From assembly GCA_023678885.1 (NCBI GenBank), contig CM042997.1:22202064-22266063 (forward strand): DNA of 64,000 nucleotides, given 5' to 3'. The first letter of the stretch is position 1, and the number at the start of each line of letters is the position of its first letter. Shown here piece by piece: positions 55,410-64,000 of the stretch. A program made the position numbers and the translations under genes. Under the pieces are notes generated by a model. The model saw nothing but the letters and a program-made list of their open reading frames with translations, ran no database searches and had not been told where the DNA came from. This stretch comes from Pogostemon cablin. Taxonomy: Eukaryota > Streptophyta > Magnoliopsida > Lamiales > Lamiaceae.

Positions 55410-57163
55410 TGATTGTTATGTGTGTATTTTCACCTAGGTTTTAGTGTCTTTATGTGTGTATTTTCGGATGTTTTTATCCGTATTTGTGTTAAGTTTGGTG
55501 GAGTTATTGTTATTTTGAGAAAAGTGGTACGAACTGATAGAATTGTGTAAATGAGCTTAAATATGCGTAAAACAGGTCATGGAACGGACAAAAACGGAGT
55601 CGGGAGCGAAAGGGAGACGAAGAATAGGCCATGCAGCTGCACGGGCCATGCGCGGAACACGGCCCTGTAGCAGCTGGCCGTGTAATGTCATCAGAACACG
55701 CTGCTCGGCCAGAGATTCGGCCGTGCGCTGGTGCACGGGCCGTGCGCTGCTGCACGCCCTGTGTGCGGAGCTTGGCCCTGTAAGAAGAAGCCGTGTATTA
55801 TCGTCAGAAAGTGCTGCACGGCCATGATCAAGGCCGTGTATTGCAGCTTGAGCCGTGTCCGGAAGCACGCACAAAAACGCCGAAGTAGGTGTGCCCTACA
55901 CGGGCCGTATACTGCAGCACGGGCCGTGTAGGTGCAAAATCCTGTGAAAATTTCAGAATGTTCCGGAAGCTTCTAGAAGGTCCATAAGTGATATAAAACC
56001 ATGATTGGTGCGAAATTGAAGGGAGATTCACATTAGATCAGATTGAGAGCAGTTACACACAATCCACACCACATTTCCTCACACACTAGATCCACAATCC
56101 ATCTACACCATCTAAATCCATCAATTCACCTTGATCTTCATAAATCCATCCATACATCCATCCATTCCATCATCTAAGAAGAGAAAATCAGATTTGTTTG
56201 AAGAATTTGGCATGATCAAGGAAGAATGAGTCTACCTTCAAGGGGAAGCTCAATCTCTTTTATTTTGCTACTTTCTTCATTATATTGCTCATATGGAGCT
56301 TGTATTGGATTGTAGCCAATTGGCAATGAATATTTGTGGCTAGCCCTCAAGTGAGGCTAGCAATATGATTGGTTAGGAAATATGTAGATTTTTGCACTAT
56401 TAAAGCTTGATGAATTGATTGTTATGATTACTTTCTATCATGAATGCTTATTCTCATTTGATGCATGATGTGTGTGGTTAAATTCTCTATGCATAGTGTT
56501 AGGATGGCCATTCCAATATTATGTGTGGTGGTTTAATTGAATCATTGATTGTATTAGGTGACTTGGTTAGTATGAGGGGAGGAAAGTCATTCCCTCCAAG
56601 TGCTTAGAACCTCATGATAGAACATTAGTGATGAACTAGTGAGGGGAACCAACTTATGATCATAGTACCCATGAGGGAATTGAGAGTAAGACAATCTTAG
56701 GAGATTTAAACTTGTAAAAGAGTTGAGAACCTAATCACCTTGGCCATAGGGGTTAGGGGTACAATTGTGATTGCCCTTAGTATCATAACTTGAAAGTCAT
56801 CAATGCTTGAGTGAGTGTGAAGTCTACATAAGACCTTGACCATGATGTTGCTAGCCTTGCTCTCTTCTTAGATACACTTCATCTAGTCCATCTCATCTTG
56901 CCACTTGATTTGATTGATATTTGTTATAATTAGTTGCTTGTCTAGTTCATTAGTTAATTGATAGAGTAATCATAGTTCTTAAATCAAAACCTTATCTTGA
57001 TAATCCTTACAAAACATAAATCAATGGAAAATCCGGATACAACTTGATTTTACCTTTTCCCTTGGGACGACAATACTATAAATTTTGTACTTGGTCACGC
57101 GTATACAACAGCGATAGAGTACACTTACTCTTGACATTTCACTAGAAATGGCGGCTAAGTTCA
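55410..57163 (+). repeat. Athila 3' LTR, full length (1754 bp)
   Basis: Starts TGATTGTTATG and ends AAGTTCA, followed by TSD GTACC (57164-57168). TATA box tataaaa at 55992-55998. The terminal part after 57065 ('gggacgacaatac...') is the LTR end missing from the 5' copy. Confidence 0.92.
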
Positions 57164-57168
57164 GTACC

Positions 57169-57362
57169 TGGGCCCATTCTCTGACGAACCCCCGAGCTAC
57201 CTCACTGGCGAGTTCTCCAGCGACTAAGGCTGGAACACTGCCGGACTCTCGGATAGGCCATGTCCGGAGCTCTCGGATGCGTCTTCCTGAGCTGCTGTCC
57301 CGCACCGGAGTGAAGTTCGACATGGCGTTGTGGTTCAAGGCAGGGTCGCAGATACGGCGCCA
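57169..57362 (+). pseudogene. Lhcb1 relict, 3' part
   Basis: Resumes the Lhcb1 reading at Leu-Gly-Pro-Phe-Ser: PSYLTGEF, then TAA at 57235-57237 in place of a Tyr codon, GWNTAGLS, a deletion of roughly 17-20 codons, GALGCVF after a TAG, a one-base loss, and GVKF...WFKAGSQI in another frame (to about 57362). Beyond that the similarity fades. Mg-chlorophyll-binding helix B and all of helices C and A are absent. The number of lesions is high for such a short stretch. Confidence 0.83.
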
Positions 57363-57739
57363 CGTCAGATCTGAATTCGGAAGGTGCGAGAGAGCTTGAT
57401 TCGAGGTTGATAAGAAGCTATTTTTTTAGGGAGACAAAGGATTTGCGAGTTTGTCAACGAACATGTTCGCTAGCTTTCGAATCAAACATACTCAGGCTTG
57501 TATTCAACTCGTTAAATTATTCAAGCTCAAAGTATGAACTTGGTTTGGCTCGCTTAGATCATCTGATTGTGTTGGAAAGTGATTTTTGGGTTAAGGTTTG
57601 TTAGAAAGTTTTTGGGTGTTCTACTATGGGGGGTGGGGGTGTGTGCGCGTGTTAATGTTGGGGCAGGTGGTATTATTTTATTATATTTTTCATTTAAAAA
57701 CTATAGGATAATGTGGTCTCTTTATTTGGGTGAAAAATA
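57363..57739. other. Intergenic DNA
   Basis: A 65-codon ORF (57407-57604) has no recognisable motif. Contains a short G/T-rich tract (about 57627-57665). No gene seen. Confidence 0.4.
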
Positions 57740-58211
57740 GAAAAAATATATCAAATGGTCCTATAAGTATACCATAATCCAATTATAGTCCTGTAAATAT
57801 TTCAATTATCAATTTTGGTCTTTATATCCGATTTTAGTCCTTCTGGCTCAATTTCACTCCAAAATTAAAATTAGTTGCCAGAGTTTACACCGGATTGGGG
57901 ATTTTTTTTAATTAACCGGCCAAATCTCTTCTTTACTGCTCAAACCTCAAATGCCACATCATCTAATTAACATGTAAAATGATAAAAATTCAATCTTATT
58001 GGATTAAGGATACATAGATCACAAAATAGAATCCTTAATCCCTAAAACAGTAAATTATCATCCTAGATTTTCTCTTCGTCTCTTGAAGCAGTTGCTCGTT
58101 CATCCGCATCTGTTGGAGGAAGAAAGCCGGGGAGCGCAGGGATAAAGTAGTTTGTCCCGACTGCTGAAGCATTCAGGGATTGGTCTTCCTGTTCAGCTCA
58201 GTCGAATCTGA

Positions 58212-58415
58212 ATGGCCGATTCTCCTCCGGACCCTCAATTCGATTGTTTTCCAAGAATGTTGAGTTCTGGAGAGAAGAGAAAGCTTCAGGCCATTACTGG
58301 TTCGTATGATCCAGCTTCCAGTACAAAGGTAACTAAGAAAGCTAAACTGCTCCTCCCGGTAAGTGAAGCTGCCAGTCCGTTCCTAGATTCTCGTCAAGGG
58401 CGAGTTTGCCAATGA
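58212..58415 (+). pseudogene. Captured first-exon fragment, unknown gene
   Basis: A leader-like stretch precedes ATG 58212 and a frame of 67 codons (Pro/Asp-rich start, then GEKRKL and KVTKKAKLLL). A possible donor (AAG|GTAACT) lies at 58326-58334. Family not recognised. Probably a captured exon, possibly continuing into intron. Confidence 0.4.
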
Positions 58416-58555
58416 AAAAATATGGATTTCGATTTCTTCTTCATCGACGAAATCTCGTAGATCTAGATCTAGTATCGAGACAACGATCTAGATCGATAAT
58501 CAAACTCATTCGCAACCTAAATATTAGGAGTGACATATTTGTATACTCGTACAAT

Positions 58556-58685
58556 CCTGCATCAGGTACATCAATGGCTTGTCCTCACGTCTCTAGAACT
58601 GCAGCGCTTCTGCACACCTGGAATTGAGCCCATCGGCAATCCAATCAGCCATGATGATCACTGCTAATCCTCTTGATAACACCTA
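58556..58685 (+). pseudogene. Subtilase (SBT1-type) active-site fragment
   Basis: Encodes SGTSMACPHVS, the nucleophile-serine motif of plant subtilisin-like proteases, followed by AALLHTWN and a stop. After a small frame change comes PSAIQSAMMITANPLDNT, the standard downstream helix of the same family. Subtilases are secreted serine proteases. Only about 40 residues of the usual ~750 are present, so it is non-functional, carried inside the Pack-MULE-like element. Confidence 0.85.
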
Positions 58686-59131
58686 AGTCATTGGATTACC
58701 TCTCCCAGTGAGCTCTCCGTCGCCCGCCAGCCCTCTGTCGGTTGTTCCTCCACCTCCCACTCCTCCTCCGCCGCCAGCTAATCCTACTTGGTTTTTTTTG
58801 AATTGGTTTTTTTTTTTAATTGGACAAATAGGATCAAAATTGGATGGAAAAGGACTACAATTGATAATTTTCCAAGTTATAGGACTAATAGTGGGTTCAG
58901 TCATACCTAGTGGACCATTTGTGAAAATTTCTTGTGAAAAATATTAAAAGTTATCATTTGGATGTCAACGATGATTGCACATAAAAGAAAATTTCATTTT
59001 TTCCTAGTTTCATACCTATTTTAATTCATATAACCTTACGGAATCATATGTCCCCTCACTTCCAATCATCTTTCAAAGTTATTCTCATCAACACAACCCA
59101 AAAGCATTTATTAAAAACAATGGGCAAATGT

Positions 59132-59810
59132 GGAAAAAGAGGAGTTAAAATTGATGTGGAATCCTTAGTTTCCAACAAAAGTTTGAGTGCATGCTTGGCG
59201 TGTTATGTGGGAATGTATTCCTACAACAACTATGTTTGTTCGACGAAAGGCACTACACCCTGATGTGAGTGTCTTATGTCCTCTATGAGGATTGAAACTG
59301 GAAACAGTGTGTTATGTTCTTTTTTAATGCTCGTTTGCTTATAGTAGTTGGATGCATGTTTACAAGTGGCTTGGGATATCAACTGTTATGTCATCAAATC
59401 CCTCAACAAATTTACCATATTTTAGTACGATTTTGAGAGGGAGTATAGGAAAAAAGATCGTTGTTTGCATTTGGGAATGCGTTATTTGGTTCATATGGAA
59501 AGCTAGGAATGCCTTTGTATTTCGAAATGAGAAAGTTGAAGTAGGAAAGCTAGTAAAAGAGCTTAAAATTCGTGTTTGGAGTTGGATTTGAATGAAGGAG
59601 GTATCAATTGACAAATATACTTTCAAGGATTGGGAATGGAAGCCTAGACTAGCACTGCATTGTTGAATTTTTCTTAAACAATTAGTTATCTTGGAGATTT
59701 GTGTATATATATTGATGTAATATGAAGTGTAACACTCATGGGTATTCCTTATAGCCATTTTAATAATTTAATAAAAACTTTTTATCATTAAAAAAAAGAA
59801 AAAGAAAAAG
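59132..59810 (+). mobile_element. 5'-truncated LINE (L1-type) insertion
   Basis: 679 bp flanked by a 10-bp direct repeat GGGCAAATGT (59122-59131 and 59811-59820), ending in an A-rich tail (about 59790-59810). The coding remnant is the C-terminus of a plant LINE reverse transcriptase: a decayed Cys/His zf-RVT motif (RRKALHPDVSVLCPL, then a stop), and IWFIWKARNAFVF...RVWSWI near 59485-59590. The 5' truncation and long TSD are typical of target-primed reverse transcription. Confidence 0.87.
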
Positions 59811-59820
59811 GGGCAAATGT

Positions 59821-60073
59821 ACTATTAGTATTGTGACTCTAAAATATTTAGAGACATAGGATAATGTGCTAATGATTTCAAATCAAATAAAAAACCAATT
59901 GCACATGTATTATATCCTTATAACTTGTATTTAAGCAAGAGTAAAATAGCATTACTTAAAAATAAATCTCAAATAACAAGGAAATTGAATGACATTATTC
60001 AAGTACCATGACAACCACAAATAATCTCTATCATGGTTATGAGAAACACAAAAATTGAGACTCAAAATGATTG
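59821..60073. other. Region downstream of the SUVH relict
   Basis: AT-rich. The part next to 60074 resembles the 3' flank of the intact SUVH gene ('tatcatggttatgagaa' is shared with about 21738), so the duplication extended past the stop codon. Confidence 0.5.
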
Positions 60074-62418
60074 CTAGTACATCTTACCTCTACACTTGCG
60101 AGCACCACAAAAGCATTTCTTTGTCTTGACATTTCCTTGGGCATCACATACACGATTGTATTTATAATCGTAGGCAAGTTCTTGAAATTGTTGAATGCCT
60201 TTGGAGGCAAACAACATAATGTGAGCCTTTCTCGTGTCGCCATGATCATAAAGAACTTCTTTTGCAATCAAGTTAGGACAACAACTGTGGTTAATAAACC
60301 TACCAATATTCCCATAGTTTGCAGCATCAACTACAAAATCACCCTTATATATATCGAACAAATATTGATCCTTATCAATTCTTTGTTCCGCTTCCATCCC
60401 TCGTACCACCTCTCCTACGTACTCACATACAAAACTTCCTATTGGAATATAGTTCTGGGATCTTACACCTCAACCTCTAGTTGTGGTTTTAAAAATCTCC
60501 AATTGATAACGAATACCATGTTGGCTAACTCTATTCAGGCAAGAAGGGGGGCATCTGCACAGAGGACCACACTCATAAATGCACGACCTTTCTCTAATAC
60601 GAACTCCATTTACATCAAATGGAATCTCACCCCCATTCTTCAACACACAAGGACATTCTTCAAAGCCAGAGCAGCAATCGGTGCAATCACAACCAATAGG
60701 GGTCAACACTTTGATACCAATCGGGATAGACATTTTTTGTTATGTAGATGAAAGGTGGAGGCAAGTCATCATCTATCTATTCCATTAACAACCCGCACCA
60801 TAAACTTCTCTCTTCCCCACGACACATCATTTAGAACGCACAAATCCCTATATTTTTTTAATCTAGCATAACTATCACCAGGTCTTGATTGGTCTTTGAG
60901 TCTACATAGTTCAAACTGGAATACCAATTTACCATTTTCTCCTCTTTTTTTCCAATGATCATTAACCATGTAAAGTCCATCATACACGTAGACAACATTA
61001 CGCTTCTCACTTGAACCTAATGTTCTATTCGCCATCACATTCCTTCTTTTATGGATGACTCTAATTGGAAATCCCATTTCCTTGCTATTCACCAAAGCTA
61101 GATTTCCTTTTTCAAGCTTCTGATCTGAAGCATTGTCAACAAGCTCTGGATTGCCACCTTGTCCACAATATATTAAAGTGTCTGGTTTTGTTGTATTCTC
61201 ATACCTCCAAGAATTAACAACACTAGTAGCACATATCTTTCCACAAACATCAACATAATGAATACCTGAGTGCAGTTGGGGATGAAGACCAATAACTTTA
61301 AGTTCAGACCTAAATCGAAACTTGTCACCTATTTCAATACCGGGTACATGGCCAAAGGGCTTCTCAATAGATATCTCCTTTCCCATTGCTTTAACATGCC
61401 CACTGGCTCCAATATGAGCATATTTTGATATATTTCTTTCGCGGTTTTTCAATAGATTATTGTATTGTTCCTCATATAGCTTTAGAGCCTCCATCATCTT
61501 CAAGTACTGGGGTTGATCATGCTTCCCAATTTGCATATTAATCAATTCATAGTTAGACAAATCCTCGTCTCCAAACTCTTGGTGTTCTACTTCACATTTT
61601 ATTTCTACCATATTCCGAAACTCTCTTCTAGTCTTGTAGCTAGATTTTTCAATGATTTCATTTGTGTTTACCTCTGAAGCTTTGACATCATCATCCTTTT
61701 GGAAAAAGGGCAACATTCTCCACTCTTCATGTGACAAAACACATACTTCATCCTCTTTATCATCCGTCTCACTTTTCCCCCCAAAGTAATTTCCTTCTTG
61801 AACAACCTCTTCACACTTTGGCACATAATTCAAACAATCAATTCGATTGATAAACTTTCTAGCATCTGCAACGACCGCTGCTAATTCCTCCAACTCATGC
61901 ACCCATGACTTTTCTGGCTGGCCAGTAGTCTTCACAGTGTAGTTAGGAGATTTTTCAGGATTAGTTATCACATCAACAGCATCTGCAACGACCGCTGCTA
62001 ATTCCTCCAACTCATGCACCCATGACTTTTCTGGCTGGCCAGCAATCTTTACAGTGTTGTTAGGAGATTTTTCAGGATTAGCTTTCACATCATTAGTCGG
62101 TCGACTTCTCAATGGGACAACTGCAATGCCCTCCTCATGTGAAAACTCAGGCTTCTCAACATTCCTAGTAAAGTCACCCTTTCTTCCATAAATTCCATTC
62201 TTCCCTTCATAATCCCTAGCAAGATTCAATTTTCTGCGCTTAAGAGACTTAGAACACTCGTTGTAAGAATCTAATGCAGTAGCGGTTGGGGAATTTTGTT
62301 TCTTGACGGAAAACTCCAATGGCAATCTACGTAAAGCATACAACTTAGGAAGCTTTGAATTAACAACAATGATAGAAAATTGTTCACCTGGGATGCTTGA
62401 ATCGGCTACTAAAGTCAT
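60074..62418 (-). pseudogene. SUVH5/6-like gene copy, broken in pre-SET and SET
   Basis: A paralogue of the SUVH at 21783-24161, same strand, about 38 kb away. From Met 62418 it is open for 549 codons through the whole SRA domain (GHVPGIEIGDKF, GQGGNP, YDGLYMV), then breaks three times. A 4-bp tandem duplication ('atct' repeated) at about 60771-60780 shifts the frame, an extra G in the run 60699-60702 shifts it again, and TGA at 60470-60472 replaces the Trp of GWGVRS. Downstream the SET motifs (RFINHSCCPN, ELAYDY) and post-SET cysteines remain recognisable to a stop at 60074. It also has an in-frame 39-codon tandem duplication (61861-62094). The shared 5' leader shows duplication with regulatory DNA. 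The N-terminal frame alone could give an SRA-only protein. Confidence 0.9.
61861..62094 (-). repeat. In-frame 117-bp tandem duplication in the SUVH relict
   Basis: Copies at 61861-61977 and 61978-62094 differ at only a few bases and encode a duplicated 39-residue segment (QPEKSWVHELEELAAVVADA in both). The intact paralogue has one diverged counterpart. Confidence 0.92.
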
Positions 62419-63339
62419 AGCTAACGAAAACAGAACAAAATCGAACTCTCTCCTACATAAATTCAATAAACACATCACATTAGCAACTACCGACAGAACA
62501 AGAAATAAAGTAGAACACCCTCCCACATACATTCAATAAACACATTCTAAACACAATAATTACACAACAATTAAGCACTTATATATAATTTAACAACACC
62601 AAGAATGATTGCATAGATTACATGGATAGCAAGAACAAAAACGAAAAAAGAAGAGCAATAAACACTGGACGATTTGGACTTACCAATTTCACACACGAGA
62701 GTTTTGAACAGAAAAGGGTTTGTAATTTGAAGAATTAGGGTTAGATATAATTGAGTAAATATTGGGGAACTTTGCAGATTTTAAATTAAGATTTAAAACG
62801 TTGTCATTAACTACTTTTTGTTAGTCGGTTGTAATTTTAAATTTGAATCACATCTTATCGCAATGTGACCGTTTTTTAATTAAATAATTTAATTAAATTT
62901 TGAGTATTATTATTAATCAATTAAATTCATTCTTTACTATTTTTTATTAAAATATCAAGATATGCCGGAAACTTTCTCAAACAAGGTTTTATTTCTAAAT
63001 TTGGAGCTAGGGTATCGGGATTATATTTTTATTTAATACACACCACTAAACAAAAGAAAATAATTAAAATAAATTCATAACTATTCACTATACCTAAAAA
63101 GTAGAGTATTGAAGAAAAAGATTTTTTTTTCATAATTTGGATTGAAAATATATGATATAGTTCTAAAAAAGATTTATGTGACAGGTATAAAAATATAATA
63201 TTCTAATAAAAAGTGATAGTTTTTTAATAAATTATTTTATAAATAAATTACATTTATATTATAAATAAAGTGTCAATGTGTAAATTTAACCAAAATAAGC
63301 TAATCTAAAATCAAAACCAACATCCTAACAACTTTTATA
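62419..63339. other. 5' flank of the SUVH relict and AT-rich DNA
   Basis: The leader-like part up to about 62760 shares 'gaagaattagggttag' with the intact SUVH leader. The rest is AT-rich without a gene. Confidence 0.5.
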
Positions 63340-63552
63340 CTCCCTCCATCCGTCTGAAAAATGGACTTTTACTTTTGTGCACGTTGATTAAGGAGTATTA
63401 TTATTTAATGTGTAGTGGGTAGCTGTTTAGTGGAGTGTGGACCTATATTTTAATTGTATTAGTTGGTGTGTATGGGTCTTATGTGTATAAAAAAGGAAAT
63501 AACCCTCTTTAAAACAGATGACCAAAATAAAAAAAAGACCCTATGGAGGGAG
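63340..63552. mobile_element. Stowaway-like MITE
   Basis: Left CTCCCTCCATCCGTCTGAAA, right (reverse complement) CTCCCTCCATAGGGTCTTTT, flanked by TA (63338-63339, 63553-63554). 213 bp, non-coding. Confidence 0.8.
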
Positions 63553-63554
63553 TA

Positions 63555-64000
63555 TCTTTTATACACACCCCACCCAATCTACTCATCCCACACACCCCAA
63601 TCTACTCTACCTCCAGGCTCCGGCAGCTCCGGCAGCGGATCCGGCGACGGCCGATGGATCCGACGACGGTGGTGGTGGTTCCAACAATGGCTGCTCCGGC
63701 AACAGCTATGGCGAGGTCGCGGCGTCGGTAGGGGCAGTGGCAGGTGGATGGGAGTTTAGAGTTTGTGGTTTAGGGTTTGGGGTGGGTGGGGGGTTTAGGG
63801 TTTGTGGTTTAGGGTTTATTAGGATTTAGGATTAATGTTGCAGAGTAATAAATTCAAAAAGTGTATATGTGGTAGAATTGATAATTTCAAAACAAAATTG
63901 TTGGAAAAAAAATTCCTATAAATAAAAGTTATAATATTTTTAATAAAAAAATGAGAAGGGAATATAAACATATTAATTAATAATAAAAAATCGAATAAAA
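63555..64000. other. GC-rich island with telomere-like words, then AT-rich DNA
   Basis: About 63610-63760 is GC-rich with 'cggcagctccggcagcggatccggcgacg'-like words (split here by eye into short repeats). It is followed by several TTTAGGG/GTTTAGGG words (about 63750-63830). ORFs of 62-103 codons in three frames overlap here and are not called. The window ends in AT-rich DNA. Confidence 0.45.

Larger units (their letters stand above)
41979..57163 (+). mobile_element. Athila-lineage Ty3/gypsy retrotransposon
   Basis: A 15.2-kb element with LTRs in direct orientation, gag-pol on the plus strand in the order protease, reverse transcriptase, RNase H, integrase, and a third ORF between integrase and the 3' LTR. 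The RT/RNase H/integrase sequence (for example NAPATFQRCMM, FMDDFS, SFLGHAGFYRRFI) and the third ORF are typical of Athila. TSD GTACC. This copy cannot work on its own: the 5' LTR end with the primer-binding site is deleted, gag has a TAG, and pol is interrupted by a solo LTR (47154-48352). By eye the LTRs differ by about 17 substitutions over about 1.65 kb, mostly C/T or G/A. Confidence 0.93.
57740..58934. mobile_element. Pack-MULE-like element carrying gene fragments
   Basis: Long imperfect terminal inverted repeats: the left arm has 'aaatggtcctataagtat' (about 57753) and the right arm reads (reverse complement) 'aaatggtccactaggtat', with further matches ('agtcct', 'attatcaattt') for about 100 bp. 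It is flanked by TGAAAAATA at 57731-57739 and 58935-58943, a 9-bp duplication as made by MULEs. The interior switches to GC-richer, exon-like DNA (about 58070-58790) from at least two sources and has no transposase. Confidence 0.72.

Overview
The window is nuclear DNA of a flowering plant, most likely a eudicot. The evidence is AT-rich intergenic DNA with GC-richer islands, intron-containing genes, a plastid-targeted MSRA, SUVH-type SET/SRA genes, a relict Lhcb1 gene, an Athila-lineage Ty3/gypsy element, and many Stowaway, hAT-like and Mutator-like short elements. I cannot name the species from the sequence alone.

Only two host genes look intact. One is a plastid methionine sulfoxide reductase A (plus strand, two exons, 13777-17319). 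The other is an intronless SUVH5/6-like histone H3K9 methyltransferase (minus strand, CDS 21783-24161). Around them lie gene relics: an RPA70-like gene in about ten exon blocks (minus, 8058-12612), an intron-retaining ALDH2-family fragment (minus, about 36770-37700), a second SUVH copy broken by two frameshifts and a nonsense codon (minus, 60074-62418), and an Lhcb1 relict split in two by a retrotransposon (41842-41978 and 57169-57362).

The rest is mobile DNA, and many insertions can be defined by their target-site duplications (TSDs). 1-13 kb: a Mutator-like element (1043-3873) with GC-rich cargo and a nested hAT-like element, a gypsy solo LTR (4206-5815), then the RPA70-like gene hit by two Stowaways and one Mutator-like element; one Stowaway-ended element (9182-10687) encloses a foreign exon. 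18-41 kb: hAT-like, Mutator-like and Stowaway elements, a SINE inside a Stowaway (27163-27380), minisatellites and an AT-rich tandem field. 42-57 kb: a 15.2-kb Athila element (41979-57163, TSD GTACC) with gag, pol and a third ORF. It has lost its primer-binding region, carries a TAG in gag and has a solo LTR inside its RT domain. 57.7-60 kb: a Pack-MULE-like element carrying gene pieces, including a subtilase fragment, followed by a 5'-truncated LINE. 60-62.5 kb: the SUVH relict.

The clearest theme is gene-fragment capture and nested insertion: three elements with different terminus types enclose gene-like DNA, and several insertions can be ordered in time from nesting, filled/empty sites and LTR divergence. 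I found no convincing new enzyme system, tRNA, rRNA or CRISPR array.
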